NCBI GenBank assembly: GCA_012513515.1
Contig: JAAZCA010000031.1
Span: 25,995 to 89,994, forward strand
Length of the DNA: 64,000 bases
Direction of reading: 5' to 3'
Source of the DNA: Myxococcales bacterium
GTDB lineage: Bacteria; UBA10199; 2-02-FULL-44-16; JAAZCA01
The notes under the pieces were generated by a model. It was not told where the DNA came from. It saw only the letters and a program-made list of their open reading frames with translations, and did not search any database. Numbering within the stretch: position 1 is the stretch's first letter; each line of letters opens with the position of its first letter. Made by a program: the position numbers and the translations under genes. Positions 52,097 through 59,950 of this stretch are shown here, one piece after another.

Positions 52097-53794
52097 ATGA
52101 AAAAGATAATCATCGTAGTTTTTTGCGCCCTCCTCATCTCTTCCGTGCTTGCTTCGACCTCCCCAGCGATGGATTTTTCGGTCCACGGATATTTCAGAAA
52201 CCGCGGAGTGGTAAACTATGACCTCGACCTTCATAGAAAAAAAACGAACATGCCAGACTCAAATGATCGCTTCGGACTCATCCAGTACAACCAGATGAGG
52301 CTTCGCCTCGAACCTGTATTCAAGCTCAACAATTACTTGTCTATGCAGGGGCAGCTCGACATCCTCGACAACGTCCTATTCGGAAGCAAAGACACGGAGC
52401 AGCTGCATATCATCGCCCCGATAGTCGGCGATCAGACTCTCCCTCCGGGAGCCGGATCATTCTACATGTCCGGCCCCTCGACCGTTGGAACAAATGGCGC
52501 AATCAATGTTCGTCGCATATGGGCCGATATTTTAACTCCGATAGGAAAGTTTCGAATAGGACGCCAGCCCTCAAACTGGGGGCTCGGAATATTCCAAAAT
52601 GACGGAAACGACCTTCAGGGAGATTTCGGAGACACCGCAGACAGGCTGATGTACATCATGCAGTACGATATCGCAGGCACCGGCGCCATGACTGGAGGGC
52701 TTTTTTGGGACATCGCCTACGATGCCCAGTTCGATCCGAGGCAGGATCTCTTCAACACAACCCTCGCACCAAACAGCGATGACTGTCAGCAGTACGGTGC
52801 GATACTTCTGTTCGAACGCCCGGAGTTTGCGCTCGGGATGACGGGAGGCCTTCGCCGCAGAAATGGCCGCACCGGAAATACGACGATGTGGGTCACCGAT
52901 GCCAACGGCGATGAAATCAGGGCTGGCATCGACGGCAAAACGCTCATGTACTTCGCTGATCTCTATGCCAGATACACCTATGAAAACTACGAGTTCAAAT
53001 TCGAAGGGGTATATCTGGGCGGAAAGGTAACCACCGGTCTCGCTCTGGATTCGATACCATTCGCCGGCCTGTCAGGTGGAGTGGATGGCATCATCCAGCT
53101 TCCGCCGGAACAGCGAATGCGCACATTCATGGCGGCGTTCGAGGCAACCGGAAAGTACAAGACGGGGGATGAGTGGAAGTTCCAGACTGGATACGCTGAA
53201 GGGGATGACACTCCATTTTCCAATAATATAACGATGTTCGGATTCAGGCCCGACTATCAAATAGCGCTGATAATGTTCAACCTGCCGCTCGGATCTTCTC
53301 CGGCCCTGTATGGAGCAAAAAATTACGGCCCAGCAGGGTCGCAGTATCTGGCTGGGAAAAAGCCTATCACCAGCAATTACATAAACAACGCTCTGTATTT
53401 CTCGCTCGGCTACAAACACAAATTTGATCTCGCAGGAACCGAGTGGGCTCAGTGGGCCAAGGTCGGCACAAAAATCACAACGGCATGGGCTCCCAAGAAA
53501 AACACGAATATAAACCTGGCCGATCTCATTCCGCAGCAGGGAAGGTGGCCCTCGATAAGCGAGCGCAGCACTTCTATGTGGCAGCGCTGGTACGGCCTCG
53601 AAGTTGATCTATTGGCCGAGGCTATGCTATTCGAAAATCTCTATACGGCGCTTGAGGGTGGCATACTCCTCCCCGGAAGGGCGTACGATATAGATGTAAA
53701 TCTCGTCGATCCGGGTTCAATCATCGATCCGATCCCGAGGGATAAGGCCGAGCTGGCCTGGATGATCAGGCTCACCGCTTCGATCCTCTTCTAA
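52097..53794 (+). CDS. Outer-membrane beta-barrel protein (porin-like)
   Basis: 565 aa with signal peptide (about 1-25, ends TSPAM/DFSVHG). Starts with VHGYFRNRGVVNYDLDLHRK, typical of periplasm-facing first strands, and continues as alternating strands (INVRRIWADILTPIGKFRIGRQPSNWGLGIFQNDGND; LYARYTYENYEFKFEGVYLGG), ending LTASILF with a C-terminal Phe for BAM recognition. Overall pattern resembles long uncharacterised barrel families of deltaproteobacteria (possibly TIGR04551), but I cannot confirm that. Monocistronic; channel substrate unknown. Confidence 0.8.
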   Translation: MKKIIIVVFCALLISSVLASTSPAMDFSVHGYFRNRGVVNYDLDLHRKKTNMPDSNDRFGLIQYNQMRLRLEPVFKLNNYLSMQGQLDILDNVLFGSKDTEQLHIIAPIVGDQTLPPGAGSFYMSGPSTVGTNGAINVRRIWADILTPIGKFRIGRQPSNWGLGIFQNDGNDLQGDFGDTADRLMYIMQYDIAGTGAMTGGLFWDIAYDAQFDPRQDLFNTTLAPNSDDCQQYGAILLFERPEFALGMTGGLRRRNGRTGNTTMWVTDANGDEIRAGIDGKTLMYFADLYARYTYENYEFKFEGVYLGGKVTTGLALDSIPFAGLSGGVDGIIQLPPEQRMRTFMAAFEATGKYKTGDEWKFQTGYAEGDDTPFSNNITMFGFRPDYQIALIMFNLPLGSSPALYGAKNYGPAGSQYLAGKKPITSNYINNALYFSLGYKHKFDLAGTEWAQWAKVGTKITTAWAPKKNTNINLADLIPQQGRWPSISERSTSMWQRWYGLEVDLLAEAMLFENLYTALEGGILLPGRAYDIDVNLVDPGSIIDPIPRDKAELAWMIRLTASILF

Positions 53795-53960
53795 ACTCAT
53801 CCTCACGAAATTTTGGCGCTGGCCGAATCACCTCTCATTATGCGATCGGTAAAATTTGTCGCATCAAAAATTACACTATTGAAATCAATCAGTTGAATAG
53901 GGCATTGAGGGCCGCCTTCTGGCCCGTGATTTGCAAATTTATATCGCCAGAGGCTGCGAG

Positions 53961-54131
53961 ATGAAGATACCGGCTGGGATCATAATGGAGAAGATGCGGC
54001 GCGAGAGGCGCGAAAGGGAGATGGAGGAGGCGCACCGCATCCCATTGATCCCCGTCGATGAAATGCGGGAGAGGCCAGAAAGCACTCATAGGGACAGGGA
54101 GTCGGAAAAAGTCATCGTCATAGAGCTGTGA
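53961..54131 (+). CDS. Small charged hypothetical protein (56 aa)
   Basis: MKIPAGIIMEKMRRERREREMEE, then IPLIPVDEMRER and a basic/acidic end IVIEL. Highly charged and helical. GAGGCTGCGAG precedes the ATG at 53961; an earlier in-frame ATG at 53931 lacks a site. A strong terminator begins 19 bases after the stop, which supports a real transcript. No family recognised. Confidence 0.5.
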   Translation: MKIPAGIIMEKMRRERREREMEEAHRIPLIPVDEMRERPESTHRDRESEKVIVIEL

Positions 54132-54149
54132 CGATTGCATAGCCCAAAG

Positions 54150-54185
54150 AAAAACCCCCTCAACCTTGCGGCGAGGGGGTTTTTC
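54150..54185. terminator. Bidirectional terminator
   Basis: AAAACCCCCTC pairs with GAGGGGGTTTT, flanked by A-run and T-run, serving the small plus-strand gene and the convergent minus-strand membrane protein. Confidence 0.88.
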
Positions 54186-54200
54186 TCATTTCTGACTGTT

Positions 54201-54392
54201 TTACGATGCTAAGCTGCTGTGCCTCGCGAACAGAACGACACCGGCTATTATCGAAACCGCGCCAATCACGATCTGCGCTACGGGCGATCCATCGAAAAGA
54301 TTCGCCAGGCCACGGCTAACCGGCGGCAGGGTGTTTATCAGCCCGCCTATCAAAAGCATTATCGCCCCAAACGTGACAGCATTCATCTTCAT
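54201..54392 (-). CDS. Small membrane protein (63 aa, two helices)
   Basis: Two transmembrane segments (VTFGAIMLLIGGLINTL; IVIGAVSIIAGVVLFA) joined by a short loop. The start at 54392 has AGGAGG a few bases upstream, and a second ATG two codons later is equally possible. The longer open frame has a charged unstructured extension. No family recognised. The region 54393-54664 upstream holds nothing else I can support. Confidence 0.65.
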   Translation of the reverse strand: MKMNAVTFGAIMLLIGGLINTLPPVSRGLANLFDGSPVAQIVIGAVSIIAGVVLFARHSSLAS

Positions 54393-54664
54393 CTCCTCCT
54401 CCTTTGTTTTCGGTTTCGACCGGCGGAAACTTCCAAGGCCGCGCGCTGCCATTCCGCCTGATTTTTTTCGAAACCGTTCGATCTTGAAGGGGATGATACA
54501 GATGAAAAAAGATCCTTCCAAGAAAAATATCGCGTAACTATTTGATATTGCGTCATTTTTTGTGCGGCGCGTCGGCGGCCGGAAAGGCGCGCAAAGACTG
54601 ACGATTCAGGCAAAAATGATGCGGCACCGCCCTGACACATCGCAAAACAAAAACCGCCATAAGC

Positions 54665-55021
54665 TCATTTTTTTTGAATCTGCTTTACCGAAATTTTTGT
54701 TTCGTACTCGCCCTTCACGTTACAGATCGCCCTGACAGATATTTCATCGCCATCTTGCGCCGCGAATTTTATCGGAGGCATCGTCTGCTGGCGGCGGCTG
54801 GTCTGAAAGTCGAATTCCTTCTTCGCAATTACCTCGCCGCCGCGAGAGAGAATCACTTCTTTTACAAAATGTTTCGAAGGATCATTAACCATGTGCTCCA
54901 CGGCGATATTCATTTCCTGCCTGTTTTTACTGTAGGAGGCCTTGATAAAATGCGGCGGGTCAGCAAAGGCGGTGGCAGCAAGAAAAAAAATCGACGAAAC
55001 CAACAGAAAAAACTTTTTCAT
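54665..55021 (-). CDS. Exported protein resembling desulfoferrodoxin/superoxide reductase fold
   Basis: 118 aa with signal peptide (1-20, ends TAFA). The mature part, NIAVEHMVNDPSKHFVKEVILSRGGEVIAKKEFDF, then ISVRAICNVKGEYETKISV, resembles the neelaredoxin pattern (HP..DHYI....., G..I.v.a.CN.HG.w). The histidines EH and KH and the Cys are present, but the His after CN is Lys, so the iron site is likely incomplete. Probably a periplasmic immunoglobulin-fold relative rather than an active superoxide reductase. Confidence 0.55.
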   Translation of the reverse strand: MKKFFLLVSSIFFLAATAFADPPHFIKASYSKNRQEMNIAVEHMVNDPSKHFVKEVILSRGGEVIAKKEFDFQTSRRQQTMPPIKFAAQDGDEISVRAICNVKGEYETKISVKQIQKK

Positions 55022-55058
55022 GACTAGATCCTTTGAGGGCTTGGAATATTCTCCGATT

Positions 55059-55433
55059 TTATTTTACGTCAGATCGCAAATCATCCAGCGACTTAATGAG
55101 ATTCGTCAGCATTTTTGCAATCACATCAAGCTGCTCGTAATATTTGGCATATTGCTCTTCACTGACAAGAGTTTTTCGGTGCAGGACTTGAATAATTGGC
55201 ACGCACTCAAATGTGGAGCCACGAGCTATCCATAAAAACTGGCGTTTTTCACCTTTGTGCCATCGGCCGTTGCCTTCGGCGATGTTCAAGGGAACTGAAA
55301 GTGCAGCACGGGAAAGTTGGTCGATGAGAGAATAGGAAGTTTTGCCTTTAAGATATTCACAGAGAGATTCGACGGTTTCGACCCAATCGAGCGACTTCTG
55401 ATAAACTTCAAGTTTTTCAAACTGAAATGACAT
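55059..55433 (-). CDS. Four-helix bundle protein (23S rRNA intervening-sequence protein family)
   Basis: 124 aa. Signature FEKLEVYQKSLDWVETVESLCEYL, LIDQLSRAALSVPLNIAEGNGR, FLWIARGSTFECVPIIQVL and LDVIAKMLTNLIKSL. First known from proteins encoded in 23S rRNA intervening sequences; most members, as here, lie elsewhere and have no known function. It sits between an exported protein and an inverted repeat adjoining tRNA-Arg. Confidence 0.9.
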   Translation of the reverse strand: MSFQFEKLEVYQKSLDWVETVESLCEYLKGKTSYSLIDQLSRAALSVPLNIAEGNGRWHKGEKRQFLWIARGSTFECVPIIQVLHRKTLVSEEQYAKYYEQLDVIAKMLTNLIKSLDDLRSDVK

Positions 55434-55444
55434 GCAGATTTTAA

Positions 55445-55545
55445 CCTCTATTTTCTATTCTCCATTTTCTATTTTCTCGACTTTTCGCCTACGTCAGTAG
55501 CAACCAACCCCGGAAAATAGAAGAATAGAAAATGGAAAATAGAGG
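55445..55545. repeat. Long imperfect inverted repeat, A/T-rich
   Basis: CCTCTATTTTCTATTCTCC and following bases (55445-55476) pair with an arm ending GAAAATGGAAAATAGAGG (55512-55545), about 32 bases per arm around a 35-base loop. It lies between the four-helix-bundle gene and tRNA-Arg. Confidence 0.7.
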
Positions 55546-55569
55546 ACGACTTTTCGCCAGAAAAGTCGT
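55546..55569 (-). terminator. Hairpin after tRNA-Arg
   Basis: ACGACTTTTC pairs perfectly with GAAAAGTCGT around a GCCA loop, two bases beyond the tRNA 3' end. No immediate T-run follows on the minus strand, so it may be a processing or termination hairpin. Confidence 0.55.
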
Positions 55570-55571
55570 TG

Positions 55572-55645
55572 CGCGCCCGGGAGGATTCGAACCTCCGGCC
55601 CTCTGATCCGTAGTCAGATACTCTAATCCGCTGAGCTACGGGCGC
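55572..55645 (-). tRNA. tRNA-Arg (anticodon ACG)
   Basis: 74 nt: acceptor GCGCCCG/CGGGCGC, D stem GCTC/GAGT, anticodon stem TCTGA/TCAGA with loop CTACGGA (anticodon ACG, edited to ICG by TadA to read CGN), T arm GGAGG-TTCGAAT-CCTCC, discriminator G. CCA not encoded. Confidence 0.97.
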
Positions 55646-55666
55646 GTAATTCCATTCAAGAACCCG

Positions 55667-57049
55667 TTATAAGGACTCGAAGGTCCCCTGAAAAAAGCGC
55701 AGATCGTGCGGCTCGAACTTGAATTTCAACCCTTTGACTTCACTTCTGCGCTTCCACACCCTTTTTAGAGACTCCACCACGACATCCATATGGGAATTCG
55801 TGTAAACCCTTCGCGGGATGGTAAGGCGAACGAGCTCTAGCTTCGGCAACCTGTTCTGACCGGTGGTGTGATCCCTTCCGGCAGAGACTATTCCTCGTTC
55901 CATCGAACGAACTCCGCTTTCTATGTAGAGCTCAGCGGCGAGCCGCTGTGCCGGATACTGTTCCTGAGGTATATGCGGAAAGAAGGCCTTTGCATCGACG
56001 AAGACGGCATGACCGCCGATCGGACGGACGACAGGTATGTCGGCCTGCATACAGCTACGGCCTAGATATTCTACTTGGTTTATTCTCCAGTTTATTATTT
56101 CCTCGTTTTCAGCTGCCTCCTTGAAACCGCGTGCGACCGCTTCCATGTCACGCCCAGCCATACCGCCGTAAGTATGAAGACCTTCGAACACGACCACCAG
56201 ATTTTTTGCATCGATGAAAAATTTTTCCTCATTCATCGCAAGCCATCCACCGATATTCACGTATGCGTCCTTTTTTGCCGACATCGTGCATGCATCGGTG
56301 TAGGAGCAAAGCTCCCGGCAGATATCTTTCAGGCTCTTGTTCGAATATCCCTGTTCGCGTTTCCTGATGAAATAACAATTTTCCAAAACGCGCGCCGCAT
56401 CTAGCACAACCTTGATACCGTTCCTCCTGCAGTACTTTGAAACCTCACGCATATTGGCCATCGATACGGGCTGCCCGCCTGCCATATTGACTGGCGCACC
56501 TACCGTTATGTAGGCAACTCTGTCAGCTCCGAATTCATTTACGATCTTTTCCAGTTTCGCCAGATCTACATTCCCCTTAAACGGATTATCCGCATAGGGA
56601 TCGTGCGCATCGTCGATTATCACATCGTGGAAAGTTGCGCCGGCCATTTCCTGATGAAGGCGGGTCGTTGTGAAATACATATTTCCAGGAACGTGGTCGC
56701 CTGGCTTGATGAGACACTTTGAAAGTATGTGCTCGGCCCCTCTCCCCTGATGAGTGGGAACGATGTACTTGTATCCCATGACATCGCGAACGACCTCTTC
56801 TAAAAAATAATAATTCTTGCTGCCGGCATACGCCTCATCACCGAGCATCATACCCGCCCACTGATAGTCGCTCATGGCGGAGGTTCCGGAGTCGGTCAAG
56901 AGGTCTATCCACACATCTTCGCTCTTTAAAAGAAAGGTATTCCAGCCAGCCTCTTTCATCGCCCTTTCGCGTTCCGATCGTGTCTTGATCTTGATATGCT
57001 CCACCATTTTAATTTTATAAGGTTCCGCCATCATCATTATGTCATCCAT
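55667..57049 (-). CDS. tpl: Tyrosine phenol-lyase
   Basis: 460 aa PLP enzyme splitting L-tyrosine into phenol, pyruvate and ammonia. Distinguished from tryptophanase by SAMSDYQWAGMMLGDEAYAGS, GNMYFTTTRLHQEMAGA, and VRSMERGIVSAGR, which has the Arg (about residue 383) equivalent to the substrate-binding Arg381 of characterised enzymes. PLP Lys in CTMSAKKDAYVNIGG (about 258). C-terminal EPHDLRFFQGTF. AGGAGG is five bases before the ATG at 57049. It is the last gene of a minus-strand unit with ridA, pepT and an M29 aminopeptidase, 107 bases after ridA. Confidence 0.92.
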   Translation of the reverse strand: MDDIMMMAEPYKIKMVEHIKIKTRSERERAMKEAGWNTFLLKSEDVWIDLLTDSGTSAMSDYQWAGMMLGDEAYAGSKNYYFLEEVVRDVMGYKYIVPTHQGRGAEHILSKCLIKPGDHVPGNMYFTTTRLHQEMAGATFHDVIIDDAHDPYADNPFKGNVDLAKLEKIVNEFGADRVAYITVGAPVNMAGGQPVSMANMREVSKYCRRNGIKVVLDAARVLENCYFIRKREQGYSNKSLKDICRELCSYTDACTMSAKKDAYVNIGGWLAMNEEKFFIDAKNLVVVFEGLHTYGGMAGRDMEAVARGFKEAAENEEIINWRINQVEYLGRSCMQADIPVVRPIGGHAVFVDAKAFFPHIPQEQYPAQRLAAELYIESGVRSMERGIVSAGRDHTTGQNRLPKLELVRLTIPRRVYTNSHMDVVVESLKRVWKRRSEVKGLKFKFEPHDLRFFQGTFESL

Positions 57050-57156
57050 AAATCCTCCTAGTTAAAACCGGCGAAGGCCGGGGATAGGCTTATAATAAGA
57101 CTCTGAAAGCGATGCAATACAGAAATCCGGCCACAAGAGCTCAGCCCAGCGCTGTT

Positions 57157-57546
57157 TCAGCCGTAATAGGCTATCGCTTCTATTTCGACATCCACGTTTT
57201 TGGGCAGGCTTTTCACCGCAATGCAGGCTCTGGCGGGCTTATATTCTCCAAAATATGAAGCATAGACCTCGTTTACCGCTCCAAAATTGTTCATATCCGA
57301 CAGGAAGATGGTCGTTTTTGCGACATCGTTGAAAGTGAGCCCTTCTGCTGCCAGCACTTCTTTCAAGTTGTTCATAACAAGCTTTGCCTGTTCAGCGGCA
57401 TTTCCGCCGAATAGTTTAAGCTCTCCGCTCTTCGGGTCGATCGGAAGCTGGCCCGAGCAAAATAAAATATTCCCAGCCTGAACGGCCTGGCTGTAGGGGC
57501 CGACGGCCTTCGGGGCATTCTCTGTCGATATCATCTTCAGAGGCAT
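57157..57546 (-). CDS. ridA: RidA family enamine/imine deaminase
   Basis: 129 aa trimeric deaminase that hydrolyses 2-aminoacrylate and related imines. Motifs: VGPYSQAVQAGNILFCSGQLPIDP, ALNNLKEVLAAEGL-like helix, and KPARACIAVKSLPKNVDVEIEAIAY with the conserved substrate-binding Arg. The start at 57546 (MPLKMIS) has AAAGGA eight bases upstream. It lies ten codons-worth of space after pepT and before tpl. That placement fits a role in clearing 2-aminoacrylate released by the adjacent beta-eliminating lyase. Confidence 0.93.
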   Translation of the reverse strand: MPLKMISTENAPKAVGPYSQAVQAGNILFCSGQLPIDPKSGELKLFGGNAAEQAKLVMNNLKEVLAAEGLTFNDVAKTTIFLSDMNNFGAVNEVYASYFGEYKPARACIAVKSLPKNVDVEIEAIAYYG

Positions 57547-57588
57547 AAACAGCATCCTTTCGTTACAGTTTTCTATCAAACTATCGCA

Positions 57589-58848
57589 CTACTTCGAACG
57601 TTCAACCCACACGTTAGCCAAAGATATAACCGTTTTTAACGCAGCCTCGATAGTCTCAACTGTATTCCATTCGTTGAGGCTGTGCATGTTCTGCATTCCT
57701 ATAAATAGATTTGTCGAAATAAGCCCTCTGAAACAAAGATGACATGAGTCGTTGCCGCCGCGAACATAGTTAAGTTTCGGCGTCAGACCTATCCTCTTCA
57801 TCGCCTCTTTGGCGTATTCAACCACGCGCGGATCCTTATCAAGCTCGTACTTGTAATTTTTGTATGTCTCCTTGATGTCGATATCTATCTTGGCTTTCGG
57901 AAATTCCTTGAGGAGCTCTTTCTTTATTCCAGCCAGAATGGACTTCTGTTTTTCTATCCCTTCGAGCTCGAAATCCCTTAGATAAATATCCATCTCAGCA
58001 TGCCCTATTTCGCCCCTGAGATTGGCTACCCACCAGATCGGATCTCTTCCTGATGCGTTCTGAGGCCATCTACGATCATCCATTTTCGATATAAACTTAG
58101 CCAGGACCTGTGACGCGTTCAAATATATTCCCTTTCCGTATCCTGGAAATGCGGAAAAACCTTCGACGCGAATCTTCCCCATAAATCCGTTAAAACTTTC
58201 GATGTCTATCTCGCCCATTTCTCCGCCGTCGATAGTGTATGCTACATCCGCACCGAATTTTTTAAGATCGAGTTTTTCCGTTCCGACGCCTATCTCTTCA
58301 TCAGGGATGATGGCTATCCTGATATCTCCATGCAGGTCATCGTTGTTATCCTTCATGTAGTGGGCGAGTTCAACTATCACTGCAATACCTGCCTTGTCAT
58401 CACCCCCAAGCAAAGTTGTCCCATCGCTCGTTATGATGGTATGACCTATACAATTTTTCAGATGCGGTGCGTTCTCCGGAGTAAGTTTCAAACCAGGCTT
58501 CGCAGGATACTCAATATCGCCACCTTTATAATTTTCCACAAAGCGGGCCTTGACGTCCTTACCTGGCGCATCAAAAGAGGTGTCCAGATGTGAAAGCAGG
58601 CCTATCACTGGAACCTTTCCATAAGCGGGATGATCGTGCGGAATATTCGACTTGATCGTTGCGAAGATGAAACCGCCTTTACTCATCTCACAGTCATCTG
58701 CACCAGCGGCTATCAAATCTTCAAGCACGAGCTTTGCGAGATCAAGCTGGCCGGGGGTGCTCGGAGTAGTTTTGCTCTCCGGATCAGAGGTAGTATCTAT
58801 CTTGGTATATTTGACAAACGTGTTGATCAGCCTCTTTCTATCTACCAT
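57589..58848 (-). CDS. pepT: Peptidase T (M20B tripeptidase)
   Basis: 419 aa dizinc tripeptidase. Motifs: GLLSHLDTSFDAPG (His and Asp), LLGGDDKAGIAVIVEL (bridging Asp), IIPDEEIGVGTEKL (catalytic Glu pair), TIDGGEMGEID, and the C-terminal RGGNDSCHLCFRGL with MHSLNEWN. The ATG at 58848 has GGAGG five bases upstream; an in-frame TTG four codons earlier is inside that site. It is 14 bases from the M29 gene and 42 bases from ridA. Confidence 0.95.
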   Translation of the reverse strand: MVDRKRLINTFVKYTKIDTTSDPESKTTPSTPGQLDLAKLVLEDLIAAGADDCEMSKGGFIFATIKSNIPHDHPAYGKVPVIGLLSHLDTSFDAPGKDVKARFVENYKGGDIEYPAKPGLKLTPENAPHLKNCIGHTIITSDGTTLLGGDDKAGIAVIVELAHYMKDNNDDLHGDIRIAIIPDEEIGVGTEKLDLKKFGADVAYTIDGGEMGEIDIESFNGFMGKIRVEGFSAFPGYGKGIYLNASQVLAKFISKMDDRRWPQNASGRDPIWWVANLRGEIGHAEMDIYLRDFELEGIEKQKSILAGIKKELLKEFPKAKIDIDIKETYKNYKYELDKDPRVVEYAKEAMKRIGLTPKLNYVRGGNDSCHLCFRGLISTNLFIGMQNMHSLNEWNTVETIEAALKTVISLANVWVERSK

Positions 58849-58862
58849 CTCTTCCTCCAATC

Positions 58863-59891
58863 TTATATCGCAGTGAATTTACTGTCCTTCATTATTACCT
58901 TACCATCAACTTCGATCGTAACATCCCTGAGAATTCCATCGTTATGTGCATTGCTCGTCCAGTCGGCTCCAGTCTTATCAGGATAGGGGCTGCCCAGAGC
59001 AAGATGGACTCCCGGAAATTTTTCATCCTGAAGAAGGTTGGATATCAGCTTCTTCAAGCCAAGGTTGGTCCCGATCGCAAACTCTCCGAGCCTGTCTGAA
59101 TTTTCGTCGGTGTTGAAGGTGTATTCTTCGAATTCCTTTTTAAGCTCTGCATTGGCACATTTAACGCTCCCCTTCACACAACGTCCGTTTTTAAGCTCAT
59201 ACGTAAGAGGGGTTGAAGATATATCGCCGTATTTCTTGTTGAAAAAGTCTCCGAAACATCCATCGACTACAACCCTGCCGTTGATGTCAGCCGGAAATGT
59301 AAAGATTTCACCATCAGGCAGATTGCTCCATGCCCCGGGTTTTATATTGCCATCGCATAGAACCCATCTGTATTTATCATTGTCAATATCAGCGGTAAAA
59401 TCGCTGCCGCCTCTAGATGTAACGCGAATCTTCCTTGCTTTGGAAACTATATCGTGAACTTTTTTCGTAACATCCTGGATCTGGGCGTAGTCCGATGCCA
59501 TGCCCTGCCCCATCATCGCCTCTATAAAATTTGGCATATGACCATGGCGTATCTTCATTTCTTCAACGATCTTCAACATCGGAATTCTAAAGCTCTCCAG
59601 TTCCCCCTTCTTACCCTGAGCGACGTAGATGCTGACGGTACAATTTTTAAGCGTGTCGGCAATTTCATCTGGAAACCTGAGCGGAGTCGAGCCGTCATCA
59701 GGTCTCGATCCATAATTTTCCATGATGAACTTGACAACCTCCGCCCCGGCATTTTTTGCCTCATCGTAGAGAGTAGCAGCGAGATAATCCGTGTCCTTAT
59801 CGGTTATGATCGCCATCTTTTCACCACGCTGAACCTTGAGACAGTTAACTATAGCCTGTTTGGCGCCGAATTTTACCTCTGCGCTTACCAT
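58863..59891 (-). CDS. M29-family aminopeptidase
   Basis: 342 aa thermophilic-type (AmpS/PepS) metallo-aminopeptidase. Features: ITDKDTDYLAATLYDEAKNAGAEV near the start, RIRVTSRGGSDFTADI (about 170), DGEIFTFPADINGRVVVDG with Glu ligand, EFAIGTNLGL (Glu), HLALGSPYPDKTGADWTSNAHNDGI with His ligands, and a closing VDGKVIMKDSKF. AAGGAGG precedes the start. First gene of the pepT-ridA-tpl unit, preceded by a terminator of the OPT transporter gene. Confidence 0.88.
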   Translation of the reverse strand: MVSAEVKFGAKQAIVNCLKVQRGEKMAIITDKDTDYLAATLYDEAKNAGAEVVKFIMENYGSRPDDGSTPLRFPDEIADTLKNCTVSIYVAQGKKGELESFRIPMLKIVEEMKIRHGHMPNFIEAMMGQGMASDYAQIQDVTKKVHDIVSKARKIRVTSRGGSDFTADIDNDKYRWVLCDGNIKPGAWSNLPDGEIFTFPADINGRVVVDGCFGDFFNKKYGDISSTPLTYELKNGRCVKGSVKCANAELKKEFEEYTFNTDENSDRLGEFAIGTNLGLKKLISNLLQDEKFPGVHLALGSPYPDKTGADWTSNAHNDGILRDVTIEVDGKVIMKDSKFTAI

Positions 59892-59913
59892 AGAACCTCC
59901 TTCTTTTTAAACG

Positions 59914-59938
59914 AAAACCCCCCGCCGGTGGCGGGGGG
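59914..59938 (-). terminator. Terminator after the OPT transporter gene
   Basis: CCCCCCGCC and GGCGGGGGG pair around GGT, followed on the minus strand by TTTTCG. It separates the transporter from the downstream peptidase genes but may leak. Confidence 0.75.
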
Positions 59939-59950
59939 CCCCAAAGCCTG

